This document shows, in pieces, positions 56,927-64,000 of a stretch of DNA of 64,000 nucleotides. Made by a program: the position numbers and the translations under genes. Under the pieces are notes generated by a model. The model did no database searches and was not told the origin of the DNA. It was given only the letters and a program-made list of their open reading frames with translations. Every line of letters begins with the position of its first letter. Position 1 is the first letter of the stretch. Origin of the DNA: Gigaspora margarita (lineage: Eukaryota > Glomeromycota > Glomeromycetes > Diversisporales > Gigasporaceae); NCBI GenBank assembly GCA_009809945.1, contig WTPW01000011.1, forward strand, positions 165,755 through 229,754, read 5' to 3'.

Positions 56927-59606
56927 TTGACAATTAATACATATGACCTATTAAGATATAAAAAGAAGACAAGAAATAAGAAAAATACCCAAATTTTCTT
57001 GTATGATAAGGCTACGGCTGAAGATTGGGAGGAATATCAACAAAGTTTAGAGAAACTTATAGAGCGAAAAGAGAATAGCAAAGGAGAAAGTAGTGAAAAC
57101 AGTAATATAGAAAAAGAGATCAATGATAAATGGGATCAGATTGAAAAAGCAATACTTAGGGCAGCAAACCAACACATACCATTGAAGTGGGTTAAATACA
57201 CGAATGAGGAGTGTAACAAAAATGTCAATAGAAGTCCTATTTTCAAAGACACAAAGAATTTAAGGAGAATTTTACACAAAGTTATTGGAAACATAGTTGA
57301 AAGAGCAAACCAAATAGATAGACGACTGTCAGATTCAAAACATAAACAAAAAAACAATATACAGATTCCGCTTACGCCAAATATATGGAAGCAGGAGTGG
57401 TTAAATGAAATGAGAGAGTGGATAAAGATTTTAGAGAAAAAGATCAATTTGGAAGAGCAAAAGCAGAGAGAAAAGTGTATCGTTGAAAATATAGAAAAGA
57501 GATATGGACTAATTGGGAAAAATGAAAAGTTAATGCTTAACAGTATTTTAGAGCGACCCTGGAGAAAGATTCTAATTGACAAAGTTCTAAAGCAGGACAA
57601 TATAAACAATAGGGTTGGAGAGTTAATAACGGAACCCTGTAAAATTAAAAATGAGGTAAAGGAATTTTATCAAGATTACTTCAAAAAGTGAAAGCATAAG
57701 TTTGAGAAGATGTCAAGAGCCTGGGCTGAAGAATATAAACCAAGGCAGTGGATTGATAGGGCTTGGTATCAGCAGTTGGATAACCCAATATTAGAAGAAG
57801 AATGGGTAGAATGTATAAACGAAGCCAAACTGAATACTGCCCCAGGACTATCTGGTATAAGTTATACATTTATTAGAAGGGCGGGTCCTAAAGCTACCTC
57901 AGCTTTTATAGAATTAAGTAACATGGTTATGGACACAGGAATCATGCCACGAAAATGGAAAATCGAGCAAATTTTCCCTATACCGAAATTAGCAGAATGG
58001 GACTATGCCTTGGCCAGTACAAGACCTATTATGCTCCTAGAGACCTTTAGAAAGAGCCTCGTAAGAATTGTACAGAAGAGACTTAGCTCAGTATTAACTC
58101 AACATAGGATTTTAAAGGGACAAAACTATACGGGACTTCCAAGGGAAGCGACAAGCATACTAATCCATATTTTTAACAATATACTAGAAGAGGCAAGAGA
58201 GGAGAAAAAGAGCTATGGGTTCTCTTCCAAGATATTAAAAAAGCTTTTGATTCGGCATGCTTAGAAAACATAGATAAAACAATGCACAGAATTAAAATTC
58301 CAAAAAAAACATGCTGTTTCATCACAGAGCTATTCACAAGAAGGGAGGTACAAGTTATTACCAAATTTGGAGTTACTGAGGGATTTGAAGCAGAGGATGG
58401 CATTGTTCAAGGGGAGGTTATTTCTCCTTTGGTATGGAAGATAGTATATGATCCTTTGCTATATAAAATACAAAGTTTAAAAAAAGGTTATGAAATGAAG
58501 GTAAACTGGCCGACAGACATAAGCAAGGGGCTAGATAAAGAAGAAAGTACCAGAATAAGTTGTTTGGCATACGCAGACGTATAGGTGGTACCAAGCAGAA
58601 TTTAGAAGAAATTATTAATTTGGCAGAAGAATATTACAAAATTAATGATATTAAAACAAATCCATTAAAGTCAGAACTTCTGGTATTAAATAGCAAGGCT
58701 AAAAAAGAGGATTTGTGTATAAAATTTAGATCAACCAGAGAATTGGCAAAGATGAACACTGAGAAGAAAGCAATTAGATTCTTAGGTGTTTGGATAACAG
58801 CAAAGGATCAAGTCAAAGACTGTAAGAGAAGAATCTACAAAGATATAGCTAACTTTACGATACTGTTGAGATATAAAAAACTATCAATAGGGCAGATTAA
58901 ATATCTTAACAATATGGTACTACTGCCAAGAATTGAGTATAAAGCTATGGTTGAACTGCTTCCAAAGAATGCCTGTGACAAGTTGCATCAAGCAATGATC
59001 AAATTAGCCAAATGGAAAGCATAGCTAACATCGACTGCTCCAAATTGCATAGTGGTGAGTACAGATTTCATAGGAATTAAGCCACTATGGAACGGGCATA
59101 CAGAACACAATATCACAGAATGGTTCATAAGAATTAATGACACAGGTCTGTTAGGAAAAACTACGATGTTAAGAATGAAAAAGGCCCAACTAGAAAATTG
59201 TGCCCCTTCGCCAATTTGGGGTTATGAGGAGAAGGATTTTAATGAGCTAAGTATTAGGCACAACTTAAACGCAAGAATATTGAAGTTAGCGAAAAGTCTA
59301 GGGTATAAGGTAGCACATGAGATGTATAGTAGCAATTGGCAGATTGGCGAGACAGAAGGAAGTGGCACAAAAATTGTCAAGATCTTGCAAGAGGCAAACT
59401 GGAAAGGATGTTTGTCTAGTCTAAAGAATCTACGAGTATGGTACTTAGAACAATTAGTAGATTCACAGGGAAAATACTTATTAACATGGCAGCAAATTAA
59501 AAAGTTAAGAGGAGAAATTGCAAGAGGAAGAAAGGCCACTTGGTTTAGTAAAATTGAAGAAATAGTGATGAAAGATGATACGAGAGAATTAAGTGTGCCA
59601 GTTTAA
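56927..59606 (+). pseudogene. LINE ORF2, reverse transcriptase domain
   Basis: Leader (56927-57691), stop TGA at 57689, then RT blocks: NTAPGLSGISYTFIRRAG, IFPIPK and RPIMLLETFRKSL in one frame. After a shift near 58205 come LFQDIKKAFDS (motif A, first catalytic Asp) and GIVQGEVISPLVW (motif B). Motif C reads LAYADV followed by TAG instead of the expected YADD, because of a small deletion or shift, so the catalytic centre is destroyed. The thumb region (58585-59024, NLEEIINLAEEYYKINDIK, FLGVWI) and connection (to 59606) follow in another frame with TAG at 59022. Confidence 0.9.
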
Positions 59607-60545
59607 GAAGTGAGACAGAATACAACAACCTACTCTTAGTGCCAGACTTTAAGAAAGTTTTGACCAAACGTTCAAAAAAGGAGTGGGTAATCTTTGAAAG
59701 TGATAAAGAAAATGCGGTTAAGGTTGGAGGAATAAGAAGGAAAACAGAAAGTAGAGCAGAAATATACCCTATAAAGATTTTAGGAGAAAACAGAGAAGGA
59801 AACCTCATCCCAAACCAGAATAATAAGTTAGAAACCGTACAGGATGTGGGAAAGGAAAGTGTATGTTTAGACAAACTAGTAGATATCTCAAAATGGATAA
59901 GAGGAGCAGACAGTTCAAGAATCGACTTGGATTTAGATATGCACAAAGAGGCGCTTCGAAAACGTACATGTAAAGTAAAACAGAAAGAAATACGAGAAGC
60001 TAAAAGGTTGAAAAAGGAAATTGTTGTAAAGAGGTGGGAAGTAGTATGTATAGAAAAGATGGTAAAAAGAAAGAATAAGAAAGAGGAGTTAGTTCAAATT
60101 TTAGAAAGAAATATAGAAGGAAAGGTATTTAATTTCTTTACGGACAGGTCAATTAAAAATCACCAAAGAATGGGGAAGTTAGATTTAGGGTATAGTACAG
60201 TACAAGTTGATGACAAGGGAAAGGTTATCGGGTGCACCTATGGTGGAATGCAAGGCTGGGTTTCCTCAACGAGAGCAGAATTGATGGGTATCTTAGAAGC
60301 AATGCTGATTGTTCTGAGAGACAGCAAAATAGTTATCAATACAGACAGCCAGGTAGCGATAAATCTAACAAAAAAGGTACTAAAGATTCAAAGGACAAGA
60401 GAGTGGCTAAAAATAAACAATCCAGGTATTTTGAGTGCAATCAGAGAAGTAGTATTGACAAAAAACCTAGCCTGGAGCTGTGCAAGATTCCAGCACACTC
60501 CAAAAATAAACCAAATAAGCAAGCTGATTTTCTAGCAAAGCAATG
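59607..60545 (+). pseudogene. LINE ORF2, RNase H domain
   Basis: VFNFFTDRSIKNHQ has the first catalytic Asp, but the usual TDGS reads TDRS. RAELMGILEAM supplies the Glu and INTDSQVAINL the second Asp. The last motif (KIPAHSKNKPNKQADFLAKQ, with the His and final Asp) lies in the next frame after a shift near 60465. Order and spacing match type I RNase H of LINEs, which removes template RNA. Confidence 0.85.
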
Positions 60546-61431
60546 TTGTAGTAAAGGAGAGTTGGAAGATATTCAGGCGGTTAGTACAAAATGCTTCTTC
60601 CTGAAACCTGTATGGCACTCAAAAACTATCGAAGCTCCGCTTAGAGATTTCACAAAAAAGCTCTTGGGCATAGTACACAAAGCTGAGTGGACATTTATCC
60701 GAGGCAAAAATGATGTGATCCATATAGACAGAAAATTGGAGACAGACTGGTTAACCTTTAAAAAATTGTTAACTCAATTAAGAAAATCGCAAGGCAGAAG
60801 CATTAGAGAAAACCAAGTCTGGAACTTTCGGATCAAAAGTTTTAATAGGCTATTATCCACGATGGAAAAAAGACAATTGCACAGACCGAACTTATATGAA
60901 AATAATAAATGCAAGAAATGCAATACAGAAAAAGAGACGATCGAGCATCTGGTCATGTGTGATAGAGACTCTCAACTATGGGCACAAGCTGAAGGCAGAA
61001 TAGTTCAAAACATATGGAATAGCTTGGAAAGCAATTTGCAGATAGCCTTTTCAAAGGAGCAGTTAGAGAAGATTCTCCTATCGAACTATAGAAGAGAGGA
61101 AACGGACAAGGATAGATGAAGCAAACTAGCAAGAGGAATCTTACACGCTAGAGTAAGGGAGCTTTTAGGAGAAAAAGGGATGTTCAAAAGTAGATTTGAC
61201 AAAGTCTTGCTGCGCTTTTTACAAGATTGGCTTCTTTTCTTTCAGGATGAAATATGGAACCACCGCTGCAAACTGGTTTCAGAATGGAAGAAGAAAACAG
61301 GTCTACAAAGGAAAATGAAATACAGAAAAAGAAAGGGACCAATAAAAAAAGCTAGAAGAAGTCAAAAAGGAAAAGAAACGGCCAGTGCAGGAAGCAGAAA
61401 CGATAGTCCTCGACCACTAAGTAAACAGTAA
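60546..61431 (+). pseudogene. LINE ORF2 C-terminus with zinc knuckle
   Basis: Frame continues from the RNase H end. CKKCNTEKETIEHLVMC is a CxxC-HxxxC zinc-binding motif usual at the C-terminus of RNase H-bearing LINEs. A TGA at 61117-61119 sits between KDR and SKLARGILHARVREL in the same frame, and the protein ends with a very basic tail (KYRKRKGPIKKARRSQKGK) at TAA 61429-61431. Confidence 0.8.
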
Positions 61432-61765
61432 GAGTGAAAGAAAAGTTTCAAGATCGCTACAAAAGAAACTTTTATGTAGTTAATGGAGGGAGTGATAGCT
61501 CCTTGGTGCAGAAAATAAGAACAGTCATGATAGGCTGCAAGTCCTTGCTGGTGAAATACACTTTCTAAAACCTTAATGAAGGCGGAGGGAAGGTATAAAG
61601 ATAAAACCTTGCTATAGCAGGTCATACATAGATGTCCATCGTGATAACCAGGTGGGTTATACTTTAGATAGTAGCTTCAAATAGAAGTAGCATAATTTGT
61701 ATAATACAAAATATGATAAATAAAGTTATGGCATGGCTGCCGAATTGTAAAAAAAAAAAAAAAAA

Positions 61766-61784
61766 AATTTCTAGTGGATTTTGA
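61766..61784. repeat. 3' target-site duplication of the LINE
   Basis: AATTTCTAGTGGATTTTGA follows the A-tail and pairs with 54202-54221. Confidence 0.68.
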
Positions 61785-63407
61785 ATTTTTTGCTATAAAA
61801 ATTTTTTATTTATTATTTTTTTTTTTATATTCTCAAAGCTAAAAAAATTTTTGCTCTTAAGACAAGTACTAATTTTACAAGTAAATTATAAACTTGTAAT
61901 AATAAAAATTATAATTTTTAATATAATCTATAAGAATCTACTTCATCCAATAAGTAACGTATTTGCTTATCTATTTTTTTTCTTTTTTTTTTTGATATTA
62001 AAAAATCTTGTTTGCATTCGATGGAATCTTTGGACAAAACCTTGTTAGACAGTGCCAGGGATATCCAAAATTCAGGTTAATGATCGAGTTATTCACAAAT
62101 CAATTGATGTAATCAACGATTTGATTAAATTATCAATTGGATCATTTTCTACAAAGATGTTCTATACATGATAATTTAATTATTACAGTATTGATAATAA
62201 TTAATCATAAATAATTTATTATGCATTTTATCAATGATATTAATAATTATTATTATTAATCACATTGATATTTGCATTGATCTTTTTCATTGATATTTTT
62301 GAGGATAATTCTTTATTGTTATATGCTTTATTTTTTCTTTAGTCATTATATTTGAATCGATCTTTATCACTTTGTACTACATATTTTCTTTAACACTTTA
62401 CTGATTCGCAAGGATATAGCATAAAATTCGTCATAAAAAATTCCAATCTTCAATGTAACAAAAAATTCAAGCTAATACTTTTAAGATTCTTTGTATTGGT
62501 GTATCAGTCGAGCTGCACATGCCTAATCATGATAGGATAACTTGGATATATAAGTTTGTTGTTAAAATTTTACAAAATAATTTGTGCTACCTACTATGCT
62601 GAGCATGGTGGTTATGAAAAACCTGAAAAAGATAAACTAATATTTTTTTTTAAAAAAAAAAGAAAAATTGTGGTAATTATCTTCTAACACCATCAAGATT
62701 CCTGCTGTTGCAGAAAACAAATATGAATATTTCTATGCAGAGAATGCAAAAACTATTAAAATATGTATGAATATTCTTTAATTGTATGAAAATTTAGCTA
62801 ACATTTAATATTTAGGCGATCATATATTGATTCACTTTTATTCTCTATTTATTTATATATATATATTTGATTTTTAATTTGTTATTTTATTATTATTATT
62901 ATTATTTCTAATTTTTTTTGCTTGCTTTTTTTTGAATAATTGTTAAATGGATACCAATTCTAAAATGACAATTCAGAATTGACATAAATTCAGAAATAAC
63001 ATGGAACAAGAATGTATAAACTACTTTTTATCATTATTAACAGATCATCTTAAGATTCAAATTGCATTTATTGCAATTTTATTAGATATATTAATTTGAT
63101 TTTATTTTTTTTTATTTAATATTTATTTAATGGTGTCAGTTTCATTTGGTAATAATAAACTCACCAATAATTACTTTACAGAAAACTTAATTTGCAGAGA
63201 ATTAATTTCAGGCATAGTTATTTAGCAGTTGATTAATTCACAGACAAGTCTGTTTCATAAGAGTTATTTTATCAACAGCTAATTTTGTAGCAAATTAATT
63301 CTAGCTATTGTCATTAGAGTTAATTTAGGTTTAAAATTGATGCAATTTAAAAAAATTTGTAGTAATATATTGAATTAATGGTTTGTAAAGTTAATATGTT
63401 TTTTAAT
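61785..63407. other. AT-rich DNA, part homologous to the 46122-46777 MITE
   Basis: 61840-61930 (TTTTTGCTCTTAAGACAAGT onward) is the inverse of 46430-46520, so the LINE probably landed in a decayed copy of that element. Beyond 62000 no gene is supported. Two ACAAATCAATTGATGTAATC / GATTTGATTAAATTATCAATTG segments at 62096-62150 form a loose inverted repeat. Confidence 0.45.
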
Positions 63408-63470
63408 ATGGTGCACCACTAGGTGCACCTATGCACCAAAAAATCTAATGGTGCACTAGTGGTGCACCAT
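63408..63470. mobile_element. 63-bp palindromic element, GGTGCACC motif
   Basis: A perfect 15-bp inverted repeat, ATGGTGCACCACTAG (63408-63422) and CTAGTGGTGCACCAT (63456-63470), with further GGTGCACC/GTGCAC motifs between and just outside (63481-63489). No clear target duplication. GC-rich against its surroundings. Confidence 0.6.
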
Positions 63471-63493
63471 TAAATTTATATGTGCACCAGTAA

Positions 63494-63708
63494 CCCTACT
63501 ACTGAGACACATCTAAAAGTGGTTAATTAATCAAAATTGGTCTAGTTTAGCTGAGATATTGCTAAAAATGATTGGCTGACTATATAAAATTCTATATAAA
63601 CAAACTAGAAATTTTATATAGTCAGCCAATCATTTTTTAGTGTTATCTCAGCATACAGTCGACCGATTTGAATAATCTAACTACTTTTAGATGCTTCTCA
63701 GTGGGCTC
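63494..63708. mobile_element. Roughly 215-bp palindromic MITE, possible TA duplication
   Basis: Left CTACTGAGACACATCTAAAA, right TTTTAGATGCTTCTCAGTGG. The long inner arms pair as AATGATTGGCTGACTATATA with TATATAGTCAGCCAATCATT. Outer TAACCC and GGGCTCTA suggest TA flanks but the arms differ by 2 bp at the tip. It lies in or beside a copy of the 90-bp repeat. Confidence 0.65.
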
Positions 63709-63785
63709 TACAACTTTCAATTAATTGGCTTGAGCTGTTAACTTAATAAAAAAATTAATTTTTATTGAAGCAGTATCAGATTTCA
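63690..63785. repeat. 90-bp repeat, inverted partner of 53755-53848
   Basis: CTCAGTGGGCTCTACAACTT to CAGTATCAGATTTCAA is the reverse complement of the block at 53755-53848 with few differences. Homology fades further right. Confidence 0.75.
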
Positions 63786-64000
63786 ACATATAATGAAGAT
63801 TATAGTAATTTTCATCAGGAAAATTTATATATAGATATTAATCGATATATAACACTTAATCATTTTATATTGATTATAAAATATTATATATTAATTAATT
63901 GGATAAAAATTGATATATATCTAAATCGATATATATTATTTTTTATATTAAATTATTATATATCTATAAATCGATTATAATCAGAATTATTTAAAATAAT
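63786..64000. other. AT-rich end of window
   Basis: ATCGATATATA-type words; the reading frame here is AT-rich translation and no gene is called. Confidence 0.5.

Larger units (their letters stand above)
54222..61765 (+). mobile_element. Near full-length LINE retrotransposon (inactivated)
   Basis: A 7.5-kb non-LTR element: about 400 bp 5' UTR, ORF1, ORF2 (endonuclease, reverse transcriptase, RNase H, zinc knuckle), a 3' UTR of about 330 bp with AATAAAG near 61718, and an A18-19 tail. A 19/20-bp target duplication brackets it, so the copy is essentially full length. RNase H after the reverse transcriptase fits I/Tad-like clades. At least six frameshifts and several stops break both ORFs. Codon use is less AT-extreme than the flanks. 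Confidence 0.9.

Overview
The window looks like nuclear DNA of an arbuscular mycorrhizal fungus (Glomeromycotina, Rhizophagus-like). It is extremely AT-rich, with short genes, a GT-AG intron and many transposons. It carries a BTB-BACK-TLDc gene and SPRY-domain debris, both hugely expanded in these fungi, and a LINE of the RNase H-bearing kind common there. The assignment rests on family resemblance, not on a search. Scattered Ns and one 8-base N run mark draft-quality sequence.

Only one gene looks intact: a two-exon BTB-BACK-TLDc gene on the minus strand (2836-4677). Its single intron holds a 237-bp MITE. The other coding traces are broken. They are a SPRY-domain pseudogene (about 21075-22115, minus), a Myb/SANT-like fragment preceded by a His-Thr-Pro repeat (22427-22746, plus), two Lys/Glu-rich remnants (43279-44426 minus and 44728-45196 plus), and a few short doubtful exons.

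The rest is mostly layered transposon sequence. 1-13 kb: relatives of hAT elements and small palindromic MITEs, including a 40-bp palindrome with an exact 8-bp target duplication. 14.9-18.5 kb: an 828-bp foldback element, then a SINE-like element broken by a MITE that itself holds another MITE. 24-31 kb: GGGTC-array and CAAATTTGA-array elements and a second SINE-like copy with its own MITE. 32.2-40.1 kb: a complete LTR retrotransposon with 707-bp LTRs, a plausible primer-binding site and polypurine tract, one gag-like reading frame and no recognisable pol, so it is probably non-autonomous. A 1.39-kb hAT-like element sits inside it. 41-54 kb: AT-rich repeats, minisatellites, and MITEs with clear TA or 8-bp duplications. 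54.2-61.8 kb: a near full-length LINE (RRM-like ORF1, APE endonuclease, reverse transcriptase, RNase H, C-terminal zinc knuckle, poly(A)) with a 19/20-bp target duplication, inactivated by frameshifts and stops. 61.8-64 kb: AT-rich filler and two more palindromic elements.

The most distinctive signal is a set of hAT-like elements with TAG-type ends. Their arms are built from tandem copies of one short motif that differs between families (GGGTC, CAAATTTGA, GCGCGGGAT, and possibly AAATGACC, GCGCAT, GGTGCACC). Several have 8-bp target duplications, so blocks that look like low-complexity satellite are in fact bounded mobile elements. All coordinates were read by eye; termini may be off by a few bases.
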